Shown: positions 7,814-15,705, numbered from the stretch's first letter. The stretch: DNA of 31,285 bases from Pseudonocardia sp. (GCA_030147065.1 JASLAP010000116.1:1-31285), one strand, 5' to 3'. Translations and numbers: made by a program. Notes: a model not told the origin generated them from the sequence alone.

Positions 7814-8938
7814 GTGCGCGCCCTGATCGTCGGCGGCGGCATCGCCGGGCTGGCCGCCGCGTCGGCGCTGCACCGAGCCCGCTGGGACGTCGAGGTCGTG
7901 GAGCGCGACCCCGCCCGTCGCGACCGCGGGACCGGCCTCTACCTGCCGGGCAACGGAGCGCGGGCGCTCGACCGGCTCGGCGTGCTGGCGCCGGTCCTGG
8001 ACCGCGCAGTGCTGATCGAGAGCCAGCGCATCCTCGACCACCGCGGTCGGGTGCTGGTCGAGATCGACCTCCCGCGCACCTGGGGCGGTTGCGGCCCGTG
8101 CCTGGCCCTGCCCCGGGCCGAGCTGCACCGGGTGCTGTACGACGCCTGCGGTGCACCGATCCGGCACGGCGAGACGGTGGTGTCGCTCGGACCCGGCGGT
8201 GACGGGGTGGCGGTGACGCTGTCCGGCGGCGGCCGCCGTGACGTCGATCTGCTGGTCGGGGCGGACGGCATCCGATCGAGCATCCGACGGCTGCTCGGGG
8301 ACGCCGGCGTCCCGCGGCCGGTGGGGCAGCTCAGCTGGCGCTTCGTCGTCGAGGAGCTGCCCGACGTCCGGACCTGGACCGCGCTGCTCGGCGACGGGCG
8401 CACCTTCCTGCTGGTGCCGATCGGTGCCGGGCGGGTGTACTGCTACGCCGACGTCAACGCCACCGAGAACGCCACCGAGCCGTCCGCCGGACCGGCCACC
8501 GCCGGGTCGGGCCGGCTGCGCGAGCTGTTCGCCGACTTCGCCGGACCGGTGCCGGCCGCGCTCGACCGGGTCGACAGCTCCACGGCGCTGCACGTGGCCC
8601 CGATCGAGGAACTCGTGGTCACCCGCCCCGCGGTGGGCGGGGTGGTGCTGATCGGCGACGCCGCGCACGCGACGTCGCCGAACATGGCGCAAGGCGCGGT
8701 GATGGCGTGCGAGGACGGGCTCGTGCTCGCCGACGAGCTCACCACCGGGTACCCGGTACCAGCGGCCCTCGCCGCGTTCACGTCCCGGCGTGCTCCGCGC
8801 ACCCGCTGGGTTCGGCGGCGGACCCACCGTCGGGACCGCGCCCGCGCCCTACCCGCTCCCGCCCGGTCTGCCCTGCTCCGACTGGTCGGGAACCGCATGT
8901 ACCGCGCCGACTACCGGTCGCTGCTCGACGAACCGTGA
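7814..8938 (+). CDS. FAD-dependent aromatic-ring-type monooxygenase (PHBH/salicylate hydroxylase-like)
   Basis: A 374-residue group A flavin hydroxylase. The N-terminal FAD motif is RALIVGGGIAGLAAASAL. The DG motif is LLVGADGIRSSIRR (about 147-160). The GD motif is VVLIGDAAHATSPNMAQGA (about 278-296), which binds the FAD pyrophosphate. The family hydroxylates aromatic or polyketide-like substrates. Start is GTG 7814 after a weak purine-rich GGGGTGGA; other nearby ATG and GTG codons are out of frame. The last 40 or so residues are Arg-rich (TRWVRRRTHRRDRARA). Its neighbour is a second flavoprotein, so the two may act in sequence on one molecule, which is inference. Confidence 0.87.
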   Translation: MRALIVGGGIAGLAAASALHRARWDVEVVERDPARRDRGTGLYLPGNGARALDRLGVLAPVLDRAVLIESQRILDHRGRVLVEIDLPRTWGGCGPCLALPRAELHRVLYDACGAPIRHGETVVSLGPGGDGVAVTLSGGGRRDVDLLVGADGIRSSIRRLLGDAGVPRPVGQLSWRFVVEELPDVRTWTALLGDGRTFLLVPIGAGRVYCYADVNATENATEPSAGPATAGSGRLRELFADFAGPVPAALDRVDSSTALHVAPIEELVVTRPAVGGVVLIGDAAHATSPNMAQGAVMACEDGLVLADELTTGYPVPAALAAFTSRRAPRTRWVRRRTHRRDRARALPAPARSALLRLVGNRMYRADYRSLLDEP

Positions 8939-9070
8939 CCTCAGGTCGTCGAGCTGCGAAACCGTCGCCCGGGACGGCAGCCCGCACAACCGGACGTCGG
9001 CACGGGCTCAGGCGGCCGGGCGCAGCGGGGGCACGCTGTCGAGTCTGTTCCCATGGGCCGAGGGTGCTCC

Positions 9071-9086
9071 GCCCGGTTTGCCGGGC
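9071..9086. terminator. Hairpin between convergent genes
   Basis: GCCCGG and CCGGGC form a perfect 6-bp stem with a TTTG loop, between the convergent monooxygenase and aminotransferase genes. No other structure is seen in the 221-base gap. Confidence 0.35.
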
Positions 9087-9159
9087 CGTGAACCCGGCGA
9101 AAACCCGCGGTGCGTGGACGTCCGATGACCGGGAGTCCGCGGCGGCGGTCGCCGGGAGG

Positions 9160-10314
9160 TCAGAGCCCGCGCAGGAACCGGTCGATGCGCACGATCGCCT
9201 CCTCCAGTTGCGGCAGCGCGGTGGCGTAGGAGCAGCGCACGTGCCCTTCGCCGGACGGGCCGAACACGTCGCCGGGCACCACGGCCACGTGCTGCTCGTG
9301 CAGCAGCCGCTCGGCGAAGGTGGCCGAGTCCAGCCCGGAGGACCGGATCGAGGGGAACGCGTAGAACGCCCCGCCCGGCTCCGGGCAGTCCAGGCCGGTC
9401 TCGCGCAGGCCCTTGACGAACACCCGGCGCCTGCGGTCGTAGTCGGCGACCATCTCGGCGACGTCGGCGTCGGCGTTCTCCAGGGCCTCGATCGCCGCCA
9501 GCTGCGAGACGTGCGGCGCGCACAGCATCGTGTACTGGTGCACCCGCACGCACAGCTCGGCGACCGGTTCCGGCGCGCAGATCCAGCCCACCCGCCAGCC
9601 GGTCATCGCGTGCGCCTTGGAGAACCCGCCGAGCAGCACCGTGCGGTCCCGCGCGCCGGGCAGCGTGCCCAGGCAGGTGTGCGCGCCGGTGTAGGTCAAC
9701 CGGTCGTAGATCTCGTCCGAGACCAGGTAGAGGTCGTGCCGCTCGGCCAGCGCGACCAGCGCCTGCAGCGCGGCGCGCGGCTGCACCGCGCCGGTGGGGT
9801 TGGCCGGCGAGCCGAGCAGGATCGCCTTGGTGCGGGGGGTGACCGCGGCGGCGACCACCTCGGCGTCGACGGCGAAACCGTCCTCCCAGCGGGTCGGCAC
9901 CGGCACCGGGACGCCGCCGGCGAACCGCACGCACGGCTCGTAGGCGACGTAGCAGGGTTCCGGGACGATCACCTCGTCGCCGGGGTTGAGCAGCACCCGC
10001 AGCGCCAGGTCCAGGCCCTCGGAGACCCCGGTGGTGATCAGGCACTCGGTGCCCGGGTCGTAGTCGGCGCCGTAGCGGCCGGCCAGGTCGGCGCAGATCA
10101 GCTCGCGCAGCCGGGGCAGCCCGGCGTTGGAGGTGTAGGTGGTGTAGCCGTGCTCCAGGGCGTAGATGCCGGCCTCGCGGACCCGCCACGGGGTGACGAA
10201 GTCCGGCTCGCCGACGCCCAGGGAGATCACGTCGTCCATCTCCGCGGCGATGTCGAAGAACTTCCGGATCCCCGACGGCGGGCAGGCGGCGATGGTGGCG
10301 TTGAGCGGCCTCAC
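9160..10314 (-). CDS. Class I/II PLP-dependent aminotransferase
   Basis: A 384-residue aspartate-aminotransferase-fold enzyme. The PLP lysine is Lys233 in GGFSKAHAMTGWRVGW. SPANPTGAV carries the conserved Asn, VSDEIYDRLTY the Asp and Tyr that contact PLP, and VRCSYATAL near the C-terminus the Arg that binds the substrate carboxylate. LGVGEPDFVTP at the start is typical of the aspartate/aromatic/alanine branch. The amino-acid donor is not readable. Its GTG start overlaps the stop codon of the Lrp gene (GTGA at 10311-10314), so the two are translationally coupled and the regulator probably senses an amino acid related to this substrate. Confidence 0.92.
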   Translation of the reverse strand: MRPLNATIAACPPSGIRKFFDIAAEMDDVISLGVGEPDFVTPWRVREAGIYALEHGYTTYTSNAGLPRLRELICADLAGRYGADYDPGTECLITTGVSEGLDLALRVLLNPGDEVIVPEPCYVAYEPCVRFAGGVPVPVPTRWEDGFAVDAEVVAAAVTPRTKAILLGSPANPTGAVQPRAALQALVALAERHDLYLVSDEIYDRLTYTGAHTCLGTLPGARDRTVLLGGFSKAHAMTGWRVGWICAPEPVAELCVRVHQYTMLCAPHVSQLAAIEALENADADVAEMVADYDRRRRVFVKGLRETGLDCPEPGGAFYAFPSIRSSGLDSATFAERLLHEQHVAVVPGDVFGPSGEGHVRCSYATALPQLEEAIVRIDRFLRGL

Positions 10315-10802
10315 GGGGTGACCGGGAGCCGGTGGTCCTCGGCCGGCGCGCCGAACGCGTCGCCGTCGCGCTTGTAGGTCTTGAGCACGAAGTGCGTGGC
10401 CGTCGAGCGCACCCGGTCGATCGTGGACAACCGCTGGGACACGAAGTCCGACACGGCTCGGATGGTGGGGCCGGTGACCGTGCAGCGCAGGTCCTGGCTG
10501 CCCGAGACCAGGTAGACGCTGCGCACCTCGTCGAACCGGGCGATCCGGTTCGCGACGTCGTCGAAGCCCACCCCGCGGGCCGGCGCGACCGAGACGTCGA
10601 TGAACGCGGTCACCGTCTCGCTGGTGGTGTCGGCGTCGACGGCGTCCCAGTCCACGACCGCCTTGTAGCGGCGGATCGCGCCGGAGGCCTCCCAGCCGGC
10701 GACAGCGGCGTCCACCTCGGCCACCGGGAGCCCGGTCATCGTGGCGATGGTGTCGTGGGAGAGCCGCGCGTCGCGTTCGAGCAGTTCCAGGATCTGTCGC
10801 AC
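10311..10802 (-). CDS. Lrp/AsnC-family transcriptional regulator
   Basis: A 163-residue regulator. A short N-terminal HTH (RQILELLERDARLSHDTIAT, with recognition helix around PVAEVDAAVAGWE) is followed by the RAM ligand-binding/oligomerisation domain (VTAFIDVSVAPARG, EVRSVYLVSGSQDLRCTV). The HTH is less canonical than the one in the Lrp protein at 17507. GTG 10802 is chosen because a TAGGGT box lies 7 bases upstream; a longer in-frame extension to 11108 only overlaps the neighbouring gene and has no domain. It is coupled to the downstream class I aminotransferase and follows another aminotransferase on the same strand. Confidence 0.88.
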   Translation of the reverse strand: MRQILELLERDARLSHDTIATMTGLPVAEVDAAVAGWEASGAIRRYKAVVDWDAVDADTTSETVTAFIDVSVAPARGVGFDDVANRIARFDEVRSVYLVSGSQDLRCTVTGPTIRAVSDFVSQRLSTIDRVRSTATHFVLKTYKRDGDAFGAPAEDHRLPVTP

Positions 10803-10809
10803 GGGTGCG

Positions 10810-10815
10810 ACCCTA
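10810..10815 (-). promoter_or_regulatory. -10 box of the Lrp gene, overlapping the upstream stop codon
   Basis: TAGGGT on the minus strand lies 7 bases before GTG 10802, the leaderless arrangement. Its TAG (10813-10815) is also the stop codon of the upstream aminotransferase. The Lrp-aminotransferase pair could therefore be transcribed independently of the upstream gene. Confidence 0.55.
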
Positions 10816-12003
10816 CGTCGGTCGCGGACCCAGGACGGTGGCGAGCCGCCGCACCGCCTCGCGCAGTTCCCCTTCCGGGGACGAGGCGAAGCAGCACCGG
10901 GCGGCGGCGGGCCGCGGGCCGCCCACCGCGAAGGCGCTGCCCGGGACGAAGCCGACCCCGGCGCCCAGCGCGCGGGGCAGCGCCGCGGTGGTGTCGGTGC
11001 CGGCCGGGAACTCCAGCCAGCAGAACATCCCGCCGGTGGGGGTGGAGCAGGTCGCGTCCGGCAGCATCCGGGCCACCGCGGCGGTGAACGCCGCCGCGCG
11101 GGCCGCACCCGCGGACCGCAGGGTGGCCAGGTGCGCGTCGAACCAGGCGGTGTCGGCGAGCAGCTCGGCGGCCACGGCCTGGGTGAGGGTCGATCCGCAC
11201 AGGTCCGCGCCCTGGCGCAGCAGCTCCACCGCCGCGGTGACCTCGGACGGGCCGGTGAGCCACCCGACCCGCAGCGCGGGGGCGAGCACCTTGGACGCGC
11301 TGCCCAGCCGGACCACCCGCTCGCCGTGCGCGGCCACCGGCTGCGGGACGGCCCCGTCGAAGGCCAGCAGCCCGTACGGGTCGTCCTCGACGACGAGGAA
11401 GCCGTACCGGTCGGCCAGCCCGGCCAGCGCCCGGCGCCGGTCGGCGGCCAGGGTGACCCCGCGCGGGTTGTGGAAGCTGCTGACCGTGTGCACCAGCCGC
11501 GGGCGCAACCCGGCCGCTAGCCGGTCGGCCAGCTCGTCGACCCGCATGCCGTCGCCGTCCAGGCCGATCGGGGCGAGTTCGGCGCCGGCGGCCTGGAAGA
11601 CCTGCAGCGCCCCGACGTAGCCGGGGTCCTCGATCACCACGACGTCGCCGGGATCCAGGGTCGCCCGGGCGACCAGGTCGAGCGCCTGCTGGGACCCGCT
11701 GGTCACCACGACGTCGGACGGGCGCACCGGGCCGGTGCCGCGGGCGGTCTCGTGCGCGGCCACCACCTCGCGCAGCCGGGCCAGCCCGGCCGTCTCGCCG
11801 TACTGCACCGACGCCGGGTCGGTCAGCGCCGCGCCGGCCGCCCGCGCGATCCGGTCGCGGGGCAGCAGGTCCGCGGCCGGCAGGCCACCGGCCAGGCTGA
11901 TCACGTCGGGGCGGGCGGTGAGGGTGAGCAGGTCGCGGATCGCCGAGCCGCGCACGGCAGTGACCCGGGCGGAGACGGCGGGGGCGGGGGGCAGGACGGT
12001 CAT
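10813..12003 (-). CDS. PLP-dependent aminotransferase, LysN/MocR-catalytic-domain type
   Basis: A 396-residue aminotransferase. The PLP lysine is Lys238 in RLGSASKVLAPALRVGW. TSGSQQALDLVARATLDPGD and VVEDDPYGLL are the hallmarks of the 2-aminoadipate aminotransferase (LysN) and MocR catalytic domains. It begins directly with the catalytic region (RGSAIRDLLTLTARPDVISL), so there is no GntR-type HTH and it is an enzyme, not a MocR regulator. ATG 12003 is preceded by GGAG with 8 bases spacing. It could act on aminoadipate, branched-chain or aromatic amino acids. The stop TAG overlaps the -10 box of the Lrp gene that follows. Confidence 0.88.
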   Translation of the reverse strand: MTVLPPAPAVSARVTAVRGSAIRDLLTLTARPDVISLAGGLPAADLLPRDRIARAAGAALTDPASVQYGETAGLARLREVVAAHETARGTGPVRPSDVVVTSGSQQALDLVARATLDPGDVVVIEDPGYVGALQVFQAAGAELAPIGLDGDGMRVDELADRLAAGLRPRLVHTVSSFHNPRGVTLAADRRRALAGLADRYGFLVVEDDPYGLLAFDGAVPQPVAAHGERVVRLGSASKVLAPALRVGWLTGPSEVTAAVELLRQGADLCGSTLTQAVAAELLADTAWFDAHLATLRSAGAARAAAFTAAVARMLPDATCSTPTGGMFCWLEFPAGTDTTAALPRALGAGVGFVPGSAFAVGGPRPAAARCCFASSPEGELREAVRRLATVLGPRPT

Positions 12004-12366
12004 GGCGCGGCTCCGGTCGAACGGACGGGTACGGGCTCGTCCTGGATCGACAGGGCGGGATCGGGCCGGGGTGCGGGCCGGTTCCGATGATGCCTCGCAC
12101 GTCCCGATGGGTGGAAGCACATTCTCACCGCTTGGGATGAGGCCGCTCGCCTGGAGCTGCGGGCCCGATCGGGCGCTCAACGAAGCCGATCAGCAGGTCG
12201 ATCGGCACGGGAACCGGCGAGCCGGCCACGCGGTCACTCCCCGGTGGTGTTGTCGAGGAGCTGCGAACAGCCGCCACCGGCCCGGCCGCCCGGGACCGTC
12301 AGCCGGATCGACTGGGGGTGTGCTGCTCGCGGTGGCCACCGTGGCGCCGGCCGTGGTCCCGATGCT
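12004..12366. other. Intergenic stretch without a gene
   Basis: This divergent spacer between the aminotransferase (minus) and the small membrane-protein genes (plus) has no ORF with recognisable sequence. I could not pick a convincing promoter for the aminotransferase. Two hairpins follow immediately at 12367-12408. Confidence 0.5.
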
Positions 12367-12408
12367 CTCCCCCCAGCGGGGGAGGCGACTCCCTCCGCGC
12401 CGGGAGTC
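12367..12408. repeat. Two adjacent perfect hairpins upstream of the membrane-protein pair
   Basis: The first hairpin is CTCCCCC / GGGGGAG (12367-12373, 12378-12384) with a 4-base loop. The second is GACTCCC / GGGAGTC (12387-12393, 12402-12408) with an 8-base loop. They lie 33-74 bases before the predicted transcription start at 12441, so the second abuts the -35 region. They could be operators or terminate transcription entering from upstream. Confidence 0.45.
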
Positions 12409-12427
12409 GTGCCCTGGGGTCGCTGCC

Positions 12428-12433
12428 TACGGT
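12428..12433 (+). promoter_or_regulatory. -10 box of the first membrane-protein gene
   Basis: TACGGT lies 7 bases before ATG 12441, fitting a leaderless transcript. No ribosome-binding site is seen before that ATG. Confidence 0.45.
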
Positions 12434-12440
12434 CGTGTCC

Positions 12441-12902
12441 ATGCCCGGATCTGCTTCCCCGCCCCGCTGGCCGGCATACGGCGTCGCGGTGCTGTTCCTC
12501 AGCTACGCCGTGGGAAAGGCCGCCTTCGCGATGCAGGGCAGGCTGGGGTTGCCGAGTGGCCCGGTCGTGTCGGCTGCGGAGACCGAGCGCTACGCCCGCG
12601 AGGTCATGGACGCGGGCACCGTGCAGTGGCTCGCGAGCGGGAGCGGCGTGCTGGGCGCGTGCATCGCCGTTGCCACGGTCACGGCGCTGGGGCGCAGGAT
12701 GCCGAGGACGGTGATGCTGCTGGTGCTGGTCGGCATGCTGCTGGCCGCCGGCGCCGGCGCAGCGACCATGGTCGTGGACGGGTTCGGCGGTCCCGGGCCG
12801 GGCTGGCAGTGGTACCACGGCGTCCTCGGGGTCGTCGTGATCGGGCTGCTCCTGGCGATGATCCGGTCCTACGCGGGGGCGCCGGGCCGTGTCGCGGCCT
12901 GA
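12441..12902 (+). CDS. Small membrane protein, possibly DUF3995-like
   Basis: A 153-residue protein with four likely membrane segments: YGVAVLFLSYAVGKAAFAM, a segment around GSGVLGACIAVATVTAL, VMLLVLVGMLLAAGAGAATM, and WYHGVLGVVVIGLLLAMI. Between the first two is a soluble loop with charged residues (SAAETERYAREVMDAG). The layout and the YxxGK at the end of helix 1 remind me of DUF3995 proteins, but I am not sure. ATG 12441 is the leaderless start. The next gene overlaps it by 14 bases and encodes a protein of similar layout, so the two are probably cotranscribed and may work together. Confidence 0.65.
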   Translation: MPGSASPPRWPAYGVAVLFLSYAVGKAAFAMQGRLGLPSGPVVSAAETERYAREVMDAGTVQWLASGSGVLGACIAVATVTALGRRMPRTVMLLVLVGMLLAAGAGAATMVVDGFGGPGPGWQWYHGVLGVVVIGLLLAMIRSYAGAPGRVAA

Positions 12903-13431
12903 TCGGGCGCGGGCGGGCGCGTACGGGGCGGCGGCGTGCGCCGGGGCCTATGGAGCGATGAAGCTCGCCCAGGCGCTGGGGGCCAACGCGCTGGCCGACA
13001 AGGACCCGCTGCCCCCGGAGCTGCGCGAACGGCTCCTCGCGCGGGATCCGCTGTTCGTGGCCAGCCACTGGGTGCTGGCCGGGGCGGCAGCGGTCGGCGT
13101 CGTCGTCGCGCTGGCCACCGTGCGCCCCTGGGGTGCGGGCGTTCCGCGCCGGCCGCTGCTCGCGATCGCCTGGGTGCTCGGGGTCTTCATGATCGCCCGG
13201 TCGATCGGGGTGTTGGGTTTCGGCTTCGTCGGCGATGCGCTGCTGCTGACCGGGGTCCGCCCGGCGCCGGTCGAGCACGCCGCGTTGGCCCGCGACCTGG
13301 CGCGCTGGGACCTCCTGCTGTGGTCGCCGTTCTTCCTGCTCTGGGGGGTGTGCTGGGCGGCGGTGGGATGGCGGCTGGGTGGTCGGGGGTCGCTCTCCGG
13401 CAGCAGGCGGACCGGTCGGCGGCCCGCGTAG
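12889..13431 (+). CDS. Small membrane protein, probable distant paralogue of the preceding gene
   Basis: A 180-residue protein with four likely membrane segments (AGAYGAAACAGAYGAMKLAQ, WVLAGAAAVGVVVALATV, LLAIAWVLGVFMIARSIGVL, LLLWSPFFLLWGVCWAAVGW). As in its neighbour, helix 1 contains Tyr-Gly-x-x-Lys and is followed by an acidic/basic loop (PPELRERLLARDPLF). Start is GTG 12889, overlapping the previous stop by 14 bases, with a G-rich stretch 9 or so bases upstream. The C-terminus is a short Arg/Gly/Ser tail. The function is unknown. The rarA gene follows after 67 bases. Confidence 0.7.
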   Translation: MSRPDRARAGAYGAAACAGAYGAMKLAQALGANALADKDPLPPELRERLLARDPLFVASHWVLAGAAAVGVVVALATVRPWGAGVPRRPLLAIAWVLGVFMIARSIGVLGFGFVGDALLLTGVRPAPVEHAALARDLARWDLLLWSPFFLLWGVCWAAVGWRLGGRGSLSGSRRTGRRPA

Positions 13432-13485
13432 CCGCTCGCCCCAGCGCTCCCCGTCCCGGTCAGCGGTGCTGTCGGTGGGGGGTGG

Positions 13486-13491
13486 CAGGCT
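13486..13491 (+). promoter_or_regulatory. -10 box of rarA
   Basis: CAGGCT in the context GGTGGCAGGCT lies exactly 7 bases before ATG 13499, the same leaderless geometry as several other genes in this window. Confidence 0.45.
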
Positions 13492-13498
13492 GGCGGCG

Positions 13499-14896
13499 AT
13501 GGACAACCACGTCGACGCAGACGGCCTGTTCGACCTCGACGGACCGGCCGCGTCCCCGTCCGCCGCCCCGTCGCCGTCGGCTGCCGCGTCGGCGACCTCC
13601 CCGCTGGCGGTGCGCATGCGCCCGCGCACCCTCGACGAGGTGGTCGGACAGGCCCACCTGCTGCGGCCCGGCGCCCCGCTGCGCCGCCTGGTCGAGGGCG
13701 GCTCGGCGGCGTCGGTGCTGCTCTACGGCCCACCGGGAACCGGTAAGACGACGATCGCCCGGCTGCTGGCCGGCGTGGGGGAGCGGCACTTCGTGGCGCT
13801 GTCGGCGCTGTCGTCGGGGGTCAAGGAGCTGCGCGCGGTCATCGACGACGCCCGCCGCCGTCGCGACCACCGCGACCAGCAGACCGTGCTGTTCGTCGAC
13901 GAGGTGCACCGGTTCTCCAAGACCCAGCAGGACGCGCTGCTCGGCGCGGTCGAGGACCGGATCGTGCTGCTGGTCGCCGCGACCACGGAGAACCCGTCGT
14001 TCTCGGTGGTCTCCCCGCTGCTGTCGCGCTCGCTGGTGCTGCAGTTGCAGTCGCTCACCGAGGACGACCTCCGTGCCCTGCTGCGGCGCGCGGTCGCCGA
14101 TCCGCGCGGTCTCGCCGGTGCGGTGGAGGTGTCCGGCGAGGCGGAGGACGCGCTGGTCCGGCTGGCCGCCGGGGACGCGCGGCGAGCGCTCACCGCGCTG
14201 GAGGCCGCCGCCGACGGCGTGCTCGTCCCCGACCGGCCGGCCGGGGACGTCCCGGAGCTGGACCTGGCCGCCGTGGAGCGGGCGGTCACCGAGGTCGCGG
14301 TGCGCTACGACCGGGCCGGCGACCAGCACTACGACGTGATCAGCGCGTTCATCAAGTCGATCCGCGGCTCCGATCCCGACGCCGCGCTGCACTACCTGGC
14401 CCGGATGCTGGTGGCGGGGGAGGACCCGCGGTTCATCGCCCGCCGGCTGATGGTGCACGCCAGTGAGGACGTCGGACTGGCCGACCCGACGGCGCTGCCG
14501 GCCGCGGTGGCCGCCGCCCAGGTCGTGCAGCTGGTCGGGGTGCCCGAGTGCCGGCTCGCCCTGGCCCAGGTCACCGTGCACCTGGCGACCGCGCCGAAGT
14601 CCAACGCGGTGATCACCGCGATCGACGAGGCGATGGCGGCGGTGCGCGGCGGCGCGGTCGGGTCCGTTCCGGCCCACCTGCGCGACGGCCACTACACGGG
14701 CGCGCAGAAGCTGGGCAACGCCGTGGGTTACCGGTACCCGCACAACGTCCCCGACGGCGTGCTGCCCCAGCAGTACCCGCCCGACGACCTGGTCGGCGTG
14801 GACTACTACCGCCCGACCGGCCGCGGCGCCGAGCGGGCGCTGGGCGAGCGGCTGCCCCGGCTGCGCCGGGTGGTCCGCGGCGAGCGCCCCGAGTAG
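13499..14896 (+). CDS. rarA: Replication-associated recombination protein A (AAA+ ATPase)
   Basis: A 465-residue AAA+ ATPase of the RarA/MgsA/WRNIP1 family, related to clamp-loader subunits and acting at stalled replication forks. Walker A is GPPGTGKTT (77-85), Walker B is VLFVDEVHRF (130-139), sensor 1 is in AATTENPSF, and sensor 2 / arginine finger are in GDARRALTALE. LAVRMRPRTLDEVVGQ is the conserved N-terminal box. The C-terminal part (DVISAFIKSIRGSDPDAALH, then HASEDVGLAD) is the RarA-specific tetramerisation domain. The first 35 or so residues are low-complexity Ala/Ser/Pro, longer than in E. coli. ATG 13499 fits a leaderless start. It converges on the DinB-like gene at 15039; nothing clear is seen in the 142-base gap. 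Confidence 0.96.
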   Translation: MDNHVDADGLFDLDGPAASPSAAPSPSAAASATSPLAVRMRPRTLDEVVGQAHLLRPGAPLRRLVEGGSAASVLLYGPPGTGKTTIARLLAGVGERHFVALSALSSGVKELRAVIDDARRRRDHRDQQTVLFVDEVHRFSKTQQDALLGAVEDRIVLLVAATTENPSFSVVSPLLSRSLVLQLQSLTEDDLRALLRRAVADPRGLAGAVEVSGEAEDALVRLAAGDARRALTALEAAADGVLVPDRPAGDVPELDLAAVERAVTEVAVRYDRAGDQHYDVISAFIKSIRGSDPDAALHYLARMLVAGEDPRFIARRLMVHASEDVGLADPTALPAAVAAAQVVQLVGVPECRLALAQVTVHLATAPKSNAVITAIDEAMAAVRGGAVGSVPAHLRDGHYTGAQKLGNAVGYRYPHNVPDGVLPQQYPPDDLVGVDYYRPTGRGAERALGERLPRLRRVVRGERPE

Positions 14897-15038
14897 CCCG
14901 ACGAGAACCGGGCCGGCCGGGCCGGACGAACCCCACTGCCGCCTCCCCCGGCGTCGTCCGGTCGAGCTCCCCGGGCGGCCGAGAATGGTGCTGGTCGGGC
15001 GGGAGCCGCTTCGTCCGGTGCCGGGGCGCCCGGCGGGT

Positions 15039-15641
15039 TCAGGCCGGGTGGCGGCCCAGGAGGCGCAGGGCGCGCGACCAGGGGTCGTCGTCCGGCGGGA
15101 CGGGGAGGGCGCGGGCGAAGGCGGCGCCGGGCCGGTCGCGGAACTCATCGTTCGGGACCAGCTCGGCCACCCCGAGGGTGGCCGCGACCAGCTCGTCGTC
15201 CGGTCGGCAGGGCAGGGCGAGCGCGGTGGCCACGTCCCAGGCGTGCACCACGCTGTCCAGCAGGTGCATGCCCAGGACCTGGGCGGCCGGGAACCGCTGG
15301 GTGGCGCTGAACTCGGCCAGCACCACGGTCCGGTCGGCGGCCACGGCCGCGTGCAGCGCGTGGGTCACCCGGTCCGCCGACACCGCCCAGGACTCCCGGA
15401 GGCCCCCGTCGATGTCCCCGCCGACCGGGCGGTCGGCGAACGCCTCCGCGCCGACGTCCCGCTCGGCGGCGTCGGCGAAGCCGTGGTTCTGGCCGATCAT
15501 GTGGGCGAGCAGCCGGCGCAGGTCCCAGCCGGCGCACGGGGTGGGGCGGTCCAGGTCGGTCGGGTCGACGCGGTCGACGAAGCCGCCGGCCAGATCCAGG
15601 GCGCGGCGGTGCAGGAGGGGCGATGGGGCTACGGTAAGCAT
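15039..15641 (-). CDS. TIGR03086-family metal-binding protein, MDMPI/DinB-like
   Basis: A 200-residue four-helix-bundle protein like the N-terminal domain of mycothiol-dependent maleylpyruvate isomerase. Three candidate metal-binding histidines are in place: DLRRLLAHMIGQ (helix 2) and GMHLLDSVVHAWDVA (helix 3, two His). PTPCAGWDLRRL is the signature after helix 1. Members often depend on mycothiol for thiol transfer or isomerisation, but the substrate here is unknown. It starts at ATG 15641. The gene is divergent from a MarR regulator, and its promoter carries the shared palindrome, so it is probably the direct target of that regulator. Confidence 0.85.
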   Translation of the reverse strand: MLTVAPSPLLHRRALDLAGGFVDRVDPTDLDRPTPCAGWDLRRLLAHMIGQNHGFADAAERDVGAEAFADRPVGGDIDGGLRESWAVSADRVTHALHAAVAADRTVVLAEFSATQRFPAAQVLGMHLLDSVVHAWDVATALALPCRPDDELVAATLGVAELVPNDEFRDRPGAAFARALPVPPDDDPWSRALRLLGRHPA

Positions 15642-15650
15642 GTGTAGATG

Positions 15651-15666
15651 GTCTACGTCGGTAGAC
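15651..15666. promoter_or_regulatory. Probable MarR operator, perfect inverted repeat
   Basis: GTCTAC-GTCG-GTAGAC is a perfect inverted repeat with a 4-base centre. On the minus strand it lies just downstream of a TTGACA -35 box (15671-15676), covering the spacer of the metal-binding-protein promoter, and it lies upstream of the MarR -35 region. This is the usual place for a MarR dimer that represses both genes. Confidence 0.65.
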
Positions 15667-15670
15667 GATA

Positions 15671-15676
15671 TGTCAA
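15671..15676 (-). promoter_or_regulatory. -35 box of the metal-binding-protein gene
   Basis: A perfect TTGACA on the minus strand, 30 bases upstream of ATG 15641. The -10 box is less clear; TAGACC follows after 15 bases and would place transcription start at or next to the ATG. Confidence 0.45.
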
Positions 15677-15692
15677 CGCCCCCGGTCGCGGA

Positions 15693-15698
15693 TATCCT
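15693..15698 (+). promoter_or_regulatory. -10 box of the MarR gene
   Basis: TATCCT lies exactly 7 bases before GTG 15706, which decides the start in favour of GTG 15706 over ATG 15670 and implies a leaderless mRNA. Confidence 0.6.
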
Positions 15699-15705
15699 GA
15701 TCCGC

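Noticed and set aside
12061..12160. Partial inverted repeat around the ATTCTCA/TGGGATGAG stretch as an operator for the LysN-like gene
   Set aside because: The arms match imperfectly, and no promoter could be aligned to it.
13460..15148. A 562-codon minus-strand frame opposite rarA
   Set aside because: Same shadow effect. No domain, and it crosses the rarA stop and the intergenic gap.
15670..15705. ATG 15670 as the MarR start
   Set aside because: It lies within the promoter region. GTG 15706 is exactly 7 bases after TATCCT and gives a normal-length protein.
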